Positions 9,550-17,549 of a DNA stretch of 64,000 nt are shown here, one piece after another. The translations under genes were made by a program, and so were the position numbers. The stretch comes from Croceitalea dokdonensis DOKDO 023 (lineage in GTDB: Bacteria > Bacteroidota > Bacteroidia > Flavobacteriales > Flavobacteriaceae). Numbering within the stretch: the first letter of the stretch is position 1; every line of letters starts with the position of its first letter. Where the stretch lies: positions 62,001 through 126,000 of the forward strand of contig NZ_LDJX01000008.1 of NCBI RefSeq assembly GCF_001306415.1, read 5' to 3'. The notes beneath the pieces were generated by a model, which saw only the letters and a program-made list of their open reading frames with translations, was not told where the DNA came from and did no database searches.

Positions 9550-10911
9550 ATGAACGATGAAATTTTACAGTCGATAGCTGAAGGGGCCCTATTAAAAGGC
9601 CATCAAAGCGAGGTGCGTGACTATTTGGAAAAGTATCCGCATAGCATCGTCATTTTGGATGATGACCCCACTGGCACCCAAACGGTGCAAAACATTCCTG
9701 TGGTTACCAACTGGTCCGAGCAAACGCTGGAAAAGGAATTGATGCAAAGTCCAGTTTTCTTTGTGCTGACCAATTCCAGAGCACTGCAAAAGAAGGAAGC
9801 CGAAGATTTGGCAGAAACCTTGGGCCGTCGATTGAAACTATTGGCCGATAAGCACGATAAAAAGCTAATTGTTATCAGTCGGAGCGATTCCACACTGCGG
9901 GGCCATTATCCTGGCGAAGTGGAAACTTTGGCAAAAGCCTTGGGAATGAAAGAAGCCAAACATGTTTTTATCCCGGCTTTTTTTGAAGGTGGCAGGTACA
10001 CCTATAAAGATGTGCACTATGTTCGGGAAGGCGATGAATTTATTCCAGCGGCCGATACTCCTTTTGCAAAGGACAATTCTTTTGGATATACCCATTCCAA
10101 CCTGCGTGATTATGTATTGGAAAAATATGCGGATGGATTGCATCCTGATGGTATTAGTACGGTTCCAATTGAAGCGTTGCGAACAAATGGAACAATTGAC
10201 GAATTCAAAAGCCACTGCACAGTGGTGAATGCCACATCACATGCCGATTTGGAAGCTTTTGCACTGGCAGCACTGAATTCGGGAGAAAATTTAGTATACC
10301 GCACCGCTGCTTCCTTTGTCAATGCCATTAGTGGACAAAGACCTGCACCGCTATTGGAAAAGGAGGCTTTTCAGAGCTTGCATCAAACTGGTGCTTTAGT
10401 CGTAATCGGTTCTTATGTACCCAAGACCACCGCACAATTGAAGATTTTAAAAGATAAGTATTCCGCTGAATACATGGAATTGGATGTCGACTCCATTTTT
10501 GAGGATGACAATCTGCAACAGACCCTCCTGAAAAAGGCAGCGGTAATTGATGGATTACTACGCAATGGAAGCAATGTGGTACTCTACACCAGCCGAAAGG
10601 TGAAAGAAGGTCGCAGCACTCAAGAAAGTCTACAAATCGTCAATCTAGTATCCGGGGCGTTGACCACTCTTGTGGGGATGGTCACCGTACAACCTAAGTT
10701 TATTTTGGCCAAAGGAGGCATAACCTCCAGTGATGTAGCAGTGAAGTCTTTAAAAATACAAAGGGCCACTGTTCTGGGGCAACTTGTTAAAGGCGTACCG
10801 GTTTGGCAGGCAGATAAAGAAGCTAAGTTTCCTGCTATTCCTTACATCGTTTTTCCCGGAAATGTGGGCGCAACAGCAGATTTGTACAACGCATTAAAAA
10901 AACTGGAATGA
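9550..10911 (+). CDS. DUF1537 four-carbon acid sugar kinase
   Basis: 453 residues from the ATG at 9550; an in-frame start at 9508 would overlap the upstream gene by 38 bp and is unlikely. N-terminal substrate domain motifs include VILDDDPTGTQTVQ near residue 35 and SRSDSTLRGHYPGE near residue 115. C-terminal nucleotide-domain motifs include LAKGGITSSDVA and FPGNVGATADLYNAL. Characterised members (DtnK, OtnK) phosphorylate D-threonate, D-erythronate or 3-oxo-tetronates at C4. The usual partners PdxA2, OtnC and OtnI are absent from this window, while a PF00180 dehydrogenase is present. Its stop overlaps the next gene's start (ATGA), indicating translational coupling. Confidence 0.9.
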   Translation: MNDEILQSIAEGALLKGHQSEVRDYLEKYPHSIVILDDDPTGTQTVQNIPVVTNWSEQTLEKELMQSPVFFVLTNSRALQKKEAEDLAETLGRRLKLLADKHDKKLIVISRSDSTLRGHYPGEVETLAKALGMKEAKHVFIPAFFEGGRYTYKDVHYVREGDEFIPAADTPFAKDNSFGYTHSNLRDYVLEKYADGLHPDGISTVPIEALRTNGTIDEFKSHCTVVNATSHADLEAFALAALNSGENLVYRTAASFVNAISGQRPAPLLEKEAFQSLHQTGALVVIGSYVPKTTAQLKILKDKYSAEYMELDVDSIFEDDNLQQTLLKKAAVIDGLLRNGSNVVLYTSRKVKEGRSTQESLQIVNLVSGALTTLVGMVTVQPKFILAKGGITSSDVAVKSLKIQRATVLGQLVKGVPVWQADKEAKFPAIPYIVFPGNVGATADLYNALKKLE

Positions 10912-12176
10912 GCTCAGAGAATTATTTTCCAAAACGATATTTTATGGTGGCCGGTACTTTTTTGCTGGCGCTATTACTCTACATAGACCGCATCTGTATT
11001 TCGGTGGCCAAAGAGCCCATTTCGTCTAGTTTGGACCTCAGTGATAAGCAAATGGGTTGGGTCTTGGCCGCGTTTTCATTGGGCTATGCATTCTTCCAGA
11101 CACCATCCGGGCTGATGGCCGACAGATATGGGCCACGTAAAATATTGGCAGGCATCGTCACCATTTGGTCTGCGTTCACTGCACTTACGGCAGTCGCTTG
11201 GAATTTTAGTTCCCTCTTGGTGGTTCGTTTTCTTTTTGGATCTGGTGAAGCGGGGGCATTCCCGGGAATGTCCAGGGCCATTTACAATTGGTTTCCGTTA
11301 AAGGAAAGGGGTGTGGTCACTGGTATCAACTTTTCAGGTTCACGATTGGGAGCTGCGTTTGCACTTCCGCTTGTGGCCTGGATGATAGAGGATTTAGGTT
11401 GGAGGGCTACCTTCCTTATATTAGGTGGCATTGGGGTGGTCTGGGCCGCTGGATGGTATCTCTTGTTCAGGGATAGACCAGAGGACCATAAAAGCATCTC
11501 TGAGGCGGAGAAGGCATTTATTCTTTCCAACAGACAGGACAAAAAAGTATCCTTGGCAAAAGAGAAAATCAGTTTTCGCCAGCTTTCAAAATCGAAGAAC
11601 ATGTGGCTCGCCATGGGGCAGTACTTCTGTAGTAACTTTACCTTCTTTTTTGCATTGACCTGGTTGTTTCCCCATATCAAAAAAGAATACGGTCTAGAAA
11701 CGGTAGAGGCGGGATTGTACACTGCGGTTCCTTTGATATTTGGGGCATTCGGAAATTGGTTCGCCGGCTGGTTGATTGACCGTATTTTCAAAAAAGGGGA
11801 CTGGGACAGGTCTCGAAGGTTACCTGCCGCTCTAGGTTTTGCACTGGCAGCCATCGGTCTGGTGGGCAGTATTTTTATGGACAGTGCCATGGGTGCCATT
11901 CTATTATTGAGCATCGCCATTTTCGGGGCCGATATGACCTTGCCGCCCTCGTGGGCCTTTTGTGTGGATATTGGAAAGAAAAATGCAGGTGCCATTTCCG
12001 GTACCATGAATATGGCGGGAAATATAGGTGCCTTTATCACAGCACTTTTATTTCCGTATCTTTTGGATTGGACTGGGGCCACAACACTCTTTTTTATTGT
12101 CGGAGCCATTTTGAATATTATTGCGATTTTCTTGTGGTCCAAAATGCGGCCCCAATATCACTTTACTGAATATTAA
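10908..12176 (+). CDS. MFS transporter, anion:cation symporter (ACS) type, for a sugar acid
   Basis: 422 residues with about 12 hydrophobic segments. The first helix region carries LLLYIDRICISVA, and the loop after helix 2 has GLMADRYGPRKIL, the MFS motif. GSGEAGAFPGMSRAIYNWFPLKERG is highly typical of ACS-family importers of hexuronates, galactarate, tartrate or similar acids. The gene overlaps the DUF1537 kinase by 4 bp and is followed immediately by the Gfo/Idh gene. It probably imports the acid used by the kinase/dehydrogenase pair across the inner membrane. The substrate is inferred from the operon. Confidence 0.9.
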   Translation: MSSENYFPKRYFMVAGTFLLALLLYIDRICISVAKEPISSSLDLSDKQMGWVLAAFSLGYAFFQTPSGLMADRYGPRKILAGIVTIWSAFTALTAVAWNFSSLLVVRFLFGSGEAGAFPGMSRAIYNWFPLKERGVVTGINFSGSRLGAAFALPLVAWMIEDLGWRATFLILGGIGVVWAAGWYLLFRDRPEDHKSISEAEKAFILSNRQDKKVSLAKEKISFRQLSKSKNMWLAMGQYFCSNFTFFFALTWLFPHIKKEYGLETVEAGLYTAVPLIFGAFGNWFAGWLIDRIFKKGDWDRSRRLPAALGFALAAIGLVGSIFMDSAMGAILLLSIAIFGADMTLPPSWAFCVDIGKKNAGAISGTMNMAGNIGAFITALLFPYLLDWTGATTLFFIVGAILNIIAIFLWSKMRPQYHFTEY

Positions 12177-13202
12177 ATGAAAAAACTAAGAGCAGTTGCT
12201 GTAGGCATAGGGTACTTTAGCAGGTTTCAGTATGAAGCTTGGTCAAGGTTGGATGAGGTAGAATTAACTGCCATTTGCGGCAGGGATTTAGAGCGGACAA
12301 AAGCCTTCGCAGCGAACTACGGTGTGTCAAATGCCTACATCGATGTTAATGAAATGCTAGAGCAAGAAAAGCCTGATTTCATTGACATTATCACCCCACC
12401 AGAAACCCATTTGGAGTTCTGCAGATTGGCGGCCCAGAAGGGGGTGCATAGTATTTGCCAAAAGCCACTGGCGCCAACCCTTGGGGAAGCAGAAAAAATT
12501 GCAGCATTGACTAGCAAACATGGCGTACGCATCATGGTGCATGAAAATTTCCGATTTCAACCCTGGCATCGGGAAATCAAAAAATTACTGAACCAAAATA
12601 TAATCGGCGATCAATTGCTTGCACTACAATGGCGTATGCGTATGGGTGACGGTTGGCAAGAAGATGCCTATATGAACCGTCAACCCTATTTCAGGGTGAT
12701 GAAGCAACTTTTGATGTACGAAACAGGAGTACATCTTATTGACGTGCTGCGTTATTTTGGAGGGGAAATCCATCAGGTATTTGCCAAATTGAAACGCTTT
12801 AACAAGAATATTAAAGGGGAAGACACGGCTATTGTATTATGCGATTTTTCAAATGGTGGTACTGCAGTTATAGATGCGGGTCGTTATCATGAAAGTACCT
12901 GTGCAAATCCAAGATTGACCTTTGGCGAGGTCAGAATTGAAGGCAATAAAGGGGTTATTCACCTTCTTGAGGATGGTACAATTACCATTAAACTTCTAGG
13001 TCAGTCAGAAACCGTGCATCCGTATACTTTTGAGGACAAGAATTTTGCCGGGGATTGTGTGTATGCCACCCAAAAACACTTTATAGCACAATTGATTTCC
13101 GGTGAGCCATTTGAAACCGATGTAACAGATTACCTCAATAATATCGTGATAATGGAAAAGGCTTATGAGTCTAATAGGGTAGGGCAACCCATCCGGATTT
13201 AG
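12177..13202 (+). CDS. Gfo/Idh/MocA-family oxidoreductase
   Basis: 341 residues. The N-terminal Rossmann fold (AVGIGYFSRFQYEAW, then AICGRD) departs from the usual GxGxxG, since the third glycine is replaced. ITPPETHLEFCRLAAQKGVHSICQKPLAPT contains the catalytic Lys of the EKP-like motif, here QKP. HENFRFQPWHREIKKLL and YETGVHLIDVLRYFGGE belong to the C-terminal substrate domain. Such enzymes oxidise or reduce sugar ketones or alditols with NAD(P). It is the last gene of the eight-gene operon and starts directly after the transporter's stop codon. The replacement of Glu by Gln in the EKP motif may alter activity. Confidence 0.88.
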   Translation: MKKLRAVAVGIGYFSRFQYEAWSRLDEVELTAICGRDLERTKAFAANYGVSNAYIDVNEMLEQEKPDFIDIITPPETHLEFCRLAAQKGVHSICQKPLAPTLGEAEKIAALTSKHGVRIMVHENFRFQPWHREIKKLLNQNIIGDQLLALQWRMRMGDGWQEDAYMNRQPYFRVMKQLLMYETGVHLIDVLRYFGGEIHQVFAKLKRFNKNIKGEDTAIVLCDFSNGGTAVIDAGRYHESTCANPRLTFGEVRIEGNKGVIHLLEDGTITIKLLGQSETVHPYTFEDKNFAGDCVYATQKHFIAQLISGEPFETDVTDYLNNIVIMEKAYESNRVGQPIRI

Positions 13203-13206
13203 TTTC

Positions 13207-13219
13207 AATCAAATTGATT
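13207..13219. terminator. Small bidirectional hairpin in a convergent gap
   Basis: AATCAAATTGATT is a 6+1+6 inverted repeat within the 30-bp gap between two convergent genes, with further partial pairing on both sides (TTTC and GAAA). The stem is AT-rich and the loop too tight to be confident. Confidence 0.3.
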
Positions 13220-13232
13220 ACTGAAAGATATT

Positions 13233-14375
13233 TTATTCTACTCGGTACTTATACATCTGCAAACTAGAAGGATTATCCATTTGAATTTCTTCCGAAAGTT
13301 TGGTCAAAAGTCCTGTTTCCCTATCGCGTTTGAATAATACGATGTTATCACTAAACTGATTGGCCACCAATAAATACTGGCCAGAAGGGTCCAAACAAAA
13401 ATTTCTGGGGTGTTTGCCATAGGTGGGTTCATGGCCCACTAAAGTTAATTTACCGCTGTTTTGATCAATGGAAAAGATGCCAATAGAGTCTTCTTTGGGA
13501 CCGCGATTGGAGGTGTATAGAAACTTTCCATCAGGAGAAATATGAATATCAGCCGCTCGATAGATTTCTTGATTTGTTGCATAAGAGGGATAGTCTTCCA
13601 GGAACACCAAATCACCATCTGAATATTGGTAGGCCGTAACTTTTCCGCTCAACTCGGAAATCCCATATCCAAATGTTCCATTGGGATGAAAGGTAAAGTG
13701 CCTAGGACCGCTACCTGGTTTTACGGAAATTTCTTTTGATGGCCGTAATCGTAAAGGACCTGCATCTGTATCAATTACCTTAAATGCACGTATTTTATCG
13801 GCCCCTAAATCCTGTCCGAATAAAAACTGACCATCAGGCGAAAAATTGGTGGAATGTAAATGGGCGGCATCCTGTCTTCCTTTTACAACACTACTATCCT
13901 TAAATTCTAACAGTTGGTGATGGGGTCCCAAACTTCCATCTGAATTGATGTTGAATACCGAGATTCCGGCATCCGTGTAATTGGAATTTACCAAATATCT
14001 ACCACTGGGGTGTAGAGAAAGATGTGCTGGATTTCTACCTCCCGAATCCTGCATGTTCAGTAGCTTTAATTTTCCCGATAGAGAGTCCACCGAAATAGCC
14101 GCTACCTTGCCATGGGTGGGCAACTGACTTTCTAGGACGGAATAGAGAAAATGGCCATGGTTTCCTATTTTTAAATAGGACGGGTTTATGGTGTTTTTTT
14201 CTTCGTGGAGCAATGTTGTTTCCCCTGTGTCCGTATTAATTGCATACACATGAATTCCAGCATCGGGTTTGCCATCAGTAAAACTACCTACGAACAACAG
14301 CGTGTGCCCTGATTTGGAAACGCATCCAAAAATGATACTGGTACATAAGAGGTAGAAAATATTTTTTAGTTTCAT
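13233..14375 (-). CDS. Lactonase-family beta-propeller lipoprotein (6-phosphogluconolactonase-like)
   Basis: 380 residues from the ATG at 14375, which gives a clean lipoprotein signal (MKLKNIFYLLCTSIIFGC); the longer start adds seven residues before it. The body is a seven-bladed propeller of the PF10282 lactonase family, with recurring blades such as NPAHLSLHPSGRYLVNSNY, GPRHFTFHPNGTFGYGISE and HPRNFCLDPSGQYLLVANQ. Cytoplasmic relatives hydrolyse 6-phosphogluconolactone. An exported lipid-anchored form cannot do that job and probably acts on a sugar lactone or binds a ligand in the envelope. It is convergent with the sulfatase operon and upstream genes on its strand encode a lyase-like protein and Ppx. 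Confidence 0.85.
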   Translation of the reverse strand: MKLKNIFYLLCTSIIFGCVSKSGHTLLFVGSFTDGKPDAGIHVYAINTDTGETTLLHEEKNTINPSYLKIGNHGHFLYSVLESQLPTHGKVAAISVDSLSGKLKLLNMQDSGGRNPAHLSLHPSGRYLVNSNYTDAGISVFNINSDGSLGPHHQLLEFKDSSVVKGRQDAAHLHSTNFSPDGQFLFGQDLGADKIRAFKVIDTDAGPLRLRPSKEISVKPGSGPRHFTFHPNGTFGYGISELSGKVTAYQYSDGDLVFLEDYPSYATNQEIYRAADIHISPDGKFLYTSNRGPKEDSIGIFSIDQNSGKLTLVGHEPTYGKHPRNFCLDPSGQYLLVANQFSDNIVLFKRDRETGLLTKLSEEIQMDNPSSLQMYKYRVE

Positions 14376-14406
14376 TACGGATACATATTTGTGCAAACAT
14401 CTGCGG

Positions 14407-15600
14407 TTATAGCCATAGCAGGGGATAACGTATGGGCATATTTCTTACGACTTCGGGGCTGTCAAAATCCGCACTTAAGCGCTGCCATAACTCAAGATAA
14501 GAGGTGCGTTTCAATGCTTTTCCGGAAAATAGCAAAGCGGGGTGTCTTACGGGCCACTCTTCCCAGAAAAGGACATCTTGCCCATATGGCCATTGCTCTT
14601 TGTTTTTTATATAGGGATATAGAAAGGTCATTCCTTTTTCCATACTTCTTCCGTTTATAGTATACTTAAATATAGTGCTGTCAGTTTTGGATAAGACCTG
14701 GGCTATGCCAGACATGATATCCAAGTTAAAAAGCGAGTATCCATATGGTTTTGTACGCTTTAACTCCAAAGGAAAGCTGCCATTTTCATCCATTTGGCAG
14801 GGCAGTAGCACTTCTTTGAACTTACCTTCCACATAGGTCATCATTTCTCGGTTGCCAGTAAATTCCGAGAAAACTGCGGCCTGTAAAAACCAGCAGGCGC
14901 CATGGTTGTTGTCTTTGGCCTGTTCCGAAATGCCATACGGATGTGTGTCCATCCAATGAAGATAATCTGCAAACCAACTGCGTAAATCCCCAATATCTTC
15001 TTCTGTAAGCGCTCCGGAATTCTGAATGGCCAAAATGGCTTTGACCACATCCAATAGTTGGATGGTATCTATGATGCCAATGCCCCGGCCAGTGACCTTA
15101 CCTTTTATGGCTTGGGCATAGGTTAAGTGGGGGTTCATTTTAGTAGACGGGTCAATAAACCAAGCCTTTAGATGCGGCACTAATTGATTGGCATAGGCAG
15201 TATTTCCTGTTACAAGGTAGGCCGATGCCAATGCACCACAAATTTGGCTCAGTCTTATCATGGCATACCTATGGGCCGTAAAATTATCGGGATTTGTAAC
15301 CCCATCTTTACGAATGTAAGGCCCATTAGGATTTTCCGGATCTGGCCACCAATAATCACCTTCCGAATAAAAATCATGGATGCCACCAGCACTTCTTTCG
15401 CTTATAGCAGCGGTAACGGTTATCGGTTGGGCATTAGCATATTTTTCGGCCAATGCCAATACGCGCTCTTTTTCTTGGTCAAATAAGGGGTCGTTAAAAG
15501 GGGATGGGGTAGGGGCGCACCCTATGAGCAAAAGCCCAAAATAAAATAAATATCTTTTTTTTATAGGGGGTCGATTCAATTTTGTTTGTCCTTTTCTCAT
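14407..15600 (-). CDS. Alginate-lyase-like lipoprotein (PF05426; PL38/PL5-like)
   Basis: 397 residues from the ATG at 15600, one base after the stop of ppx, with a lipobox at GLLLIGCAP near residue 28. The upstream ATG at 15624 would overlap ppx. The (alpha/alpha) toroid sequence includes SEGDYWWPDPENPNGPYIRK, NPHLTYAQAIKGKVTGRGIG and NNHGACWFLQAA near residue 225. The NNHG-x-x-W motif supplies the catalytic Asn/His of PL5-like alginate lyases, and the layout is close to PL38, whose members cleave alginate or glucuronan. It should depolymerise a beta-1,4-linked uronan in the periplasm or at the surface. The exact substrate, mannuronate or glucuronate, is not visible. It lies outside the FadR-linked alginate cluster. 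Confidence 0.82.
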   Translation of the reverse strand: MRKGQTKLNRPPIKKRYLFYFGLLLIGCAPTPSPFNDPLFDQEKERVLALAEKYANAQPITVTAAISERSAGGIHDFYSEGDYWWPDPENPNGPYIRKDGVTNPDNFTAHRYAMIRLSQICGALASAYLVTGNTAYANQLVPHLKAWFIDPSTKMNPHLTYAQAIKGKVTGRGIGIIDTIQLLDVVKAILAIQNSGALTEEDIGDLRSWFADYLHWMDTHPYGISEQAKDNNHGACWFLQAAVFSEFTGNREMMTYVEGKFKEVLLPCQMDENGSFPLELKRTKPYGYSLFNLDIMSGIAQVLSKTDSTIFKYTINGRSMEKGMTFLYPYIKNKEQWPYGQDVLFWEEWPVRHPALLFSGKALKRTSYLELWQRLSADFDSPEVVRNMPIRYPLLWL

Positions 15601-15601
15601 A

Positions 15602-16513
15602 TTAAAGGTAACCCAAGTATTCAATGTTATCTAGATTTTTTTCGGTGGCCTTTTCGTAAAGTTCATAGACCAATCCGTCTTTTAAGCCCACCCGTGGCAC
15701 TAAAATTTGGTCGCTGCCCATTTCTTTGAGCACCCGTAAATAAATCTCTGATGCTGGGATGATGACATCGGCACGGTCCGGATTCATTTTAAGAATGGAC
15801 ATGCGTTCTTCTAGTGTAAATTCTTTGACATAGGCGCGTAACGCTTTGAGTTCGGCATACGATATTGCAGAACCGTGGGTCTTGTTGGCCAATTTGAACA
15901 AACGATTGATGTTGCCGCCGGTGCCAATGCCCACAATGTTTTTTTGTCTATGGAAAGGGGTGCTTTGCAACCAAGCGCCCATGGTCTTAAAAGTGGCTGC
16001 CCGTTCTTTCGACGATAAGGTACGTACCGAACCTATTTTGAACGACTTGCTTTTGACCAAGGCGTTTCCATGGAGCAGGTTAATTTCCGTACTACCACCA
16101 CCAACATCAATGTGTACATATTTTTTTTCCGATAAGGTGGGTCTTATCGCTTTGTTCAAGATACGTGCTTCTTTTTTTCCGTTGATGATATGGATGTTTA
16201 AGCCAACTTCTTCTTTGATTTGTTTTTGAATCAGTTCACCGTTGGAAGCCTCTCGCATCGCTGAGGTTGCCACCGCATAATAGTCTTGCACCTCGTAAAG
16301 GTCAATGAGATGCTTAAACGCACTCATAAGGGTGATCAACCGTTCTTGGGTGCCAGGCGTAATTTCTCCATGCGTAAATACATCCTTACCCAATCGCAAC
16401 GGAAATCGTAGCAGTTGAAGGTTCTTAAAACTGACAAGGTCATTGTCTTCATAGACCTTGATGACCTGAAGCCGAATAGCATTTGAACCAATATCTACCG
16501 AGGCTAGTTTCAT
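15602..16513 (-). CDS. Ppx/GppA-family phosphatase (exopolyphosphatase)
   Basis: 303 residues, the short single-unit form usual in Bacteroidota. The actin-like ATPase-fold motifs are ASVDIGSNAIRLQV at the N-terminus and HIDVGGGSTEINLL near residue 130, with VGIGTGGNINRLFK near residue 200. The family hydrolyses polyphosphate or pppGpp, and it belongs to phosphate/stringent metabolism rather than glycan use. Its place inside a CAZyme island is odd. It is followed after one base by the PF05426 lyase gene, so they may be co-transcribed. Confidence 0.92.
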   Translation of the reverse strand: MKLASVDIGSNAIRLQVIKVYEDNDLVSFKNLQLLRFPLRLGKDVFTHGEITPGTQERLITLMSAFKHLIDLYEVQDYYAVATSAMREASNGELIQKQIKEEVGLNIHIINGKKEARILNKAIRPTLSEKKYVHIDVGGGSTEINLLHGNALVKSKSFKIGSVRTLSSKERAATFKTMGAWLQSTPFHRQKNIVGIGTGGNINRLFKLANKTHGSAISYAELKALRAYVKEFTLEERMSILKMNPDRADVIIPASEIYLRVLKEMGSDQILVPRVGLKDGLVYELYEKATEKNLDNIEYLGYL

Positions 16514-16682
16514 GGCTTTTTACTACAAATTATGGGTTGTATCCATCATTTTAAATGTAGGGGTGTTTTTATAGGAAATCATCATGTACCATCCTGCCCA
16601 ATGCATTGGGCAAAGGAACTTTGTTAAGGTATACGCCCATAGGTACTCAATGTAACCACGCTTTTCATTAAAAAATGGTATA

Positions 16683-16726
16683 AAAATTCCCTAAATCAGC
16701 ACGATGGCAACGATTTAGGGAATTTT
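16683..16726. terminator. Strong bidirectional hairpin terminator
   Basis: A perfect 15-bp stem (AAAATTCCCTAAATC at 16683-16697 pairing with 16712-16726) encloses a 14-nt loop. The A-run on one side and T-run on the other make it work in both directions. It lies 29 bp past the stop of the SDR gene and closes the minus-strand gntR-MFS-SDR transcript before ppx. Confidence 0.85.
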
Positions 16727-16754
16727 ATTTGTTCAACGGAAAGCTTCAAATAGC

Positions 16755-17516
16755 TTAGATGCCCAATGCTTGACCACCTCCAATTTGAATTGTTTCAGCC
16801 GTTATAAAAGATGCGTCTTTACTTGCTAAAAAGGCAATAACACCTGCTACATCTTCTGGTTGACCCAACCTACCCAACATGATATTATTGGCCCAAGAAG
16901 CAAATACTTCTGGCTTGGTGGTTTTTATTTGTTTGTGGAAATCGGTATCAATTGTACCAGGCGATACTGCATTTGCTCTAATACCGTACTCGGCCAAATC
17001 TTTGGCCAAAGCTCTGGTTATGGCATGCACTCCTGCTTTAGAGGTACCGTAAATACCAGCCCCCGGTCCGCCAGCCGTCCATCCAGCATTGGAGGTATAG
17101 TTTATGATTGATGGATGTTCCCCTTTTTTTAAATAAGGTATAGCTGCTCTAGAGGCAAAAAAGACCGAATCTAAATTTAATGCCATGACAAACCTGTAAA
17201 AATCAGTGGTCATTTCCTCAAATCGTGAACGACCGCCAAGTCCGCCCGCATTATTGACCAAAACATCAATTTTACCATATTTTTCTCCTATGGCCACAAT
17301 GTTTGATGTTACCGCTTCTTCCTTGGTTACATCAAAACCTCGGTATTCAGCCGTTATACCTTGAGCGGTCAGTTCTTTGACCCTTTCGGCGCCCTCCTCA
17401 TCATTAATACCGTTTAAAACAACAGTGTAACCTTCTGTACCTAATCTTTTAGCTACCTCGAAACCAATGCCACCTGTGGCACCCGTAACGACAGCTATTT
17501 TTCCTTTATTGCTCAT
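16755..17516 (-). CDS. SDR oxidoreductase, probable DEH reductase of the alginate pathway
   Basis: 253 residues from the ATG at 17516 (a TTG two codons upstream is less likely). Classic short-chain dehydrogenase motifs are visible: VVTGATGGIGFEVAKRL for cofactor, VNNAGG near residue 90, catalytic Ser in NYTSNAG and YGTSKAG with Tyr and Lys. It ends the gntR-MFS-SDR run 33 bp after the transporter. In flavobacterial alginate operons an SDR in this position reduces 4-deoxy-L-erythro-5-hexoseulose uronate (DEH) to 2-keto-3-deoxygluconate, feeding the KDG kinase and KDPG aldolase found at 48-50 kb. That assignment rests on neighbourhood, not on a specific residue. Confidence 0.82.
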   Translation of the reverse strand: MSNKGKIAVVTGATGGIGFEVAKRLGTEGYTVVLNGINDEEGAERVKELTAQGITAEYRGFDVTKEEAVTSNIVAIGEKYGKIDVLVNNAGGLGGRSRFEEMTTDFYRFVMALNLDSVFFASRAAIPYLKKGEHPSIINYTSNAGWTAGGPGAGIYGTSKAGVHAITRALAKDLAEYGIRANAVSPGTIDTDFHKQIKTTKPEVFASWANNIMLGRLGQPEDVAGVIAFLASKDASFITAETIQIGGGQALGI

Positions 17517-17549
17517 ATTCAATCGTATAAAATTTAATTTTAAAGTCTT

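Noticed and set aside
11282-12142. Long minus-strand open frame of 286 codons
   Set aside because: It lies fully antisense to the ACS-type MFS gene, has low-complexity composition typical of reversed membrane-protein sequence, and shows no recognisable domain.
16514-16754. Possible small gene between ppx and the SDR
   Set aside because: No frame of useful length with a start; the region is explained by a terminator and upstream space for ppx.
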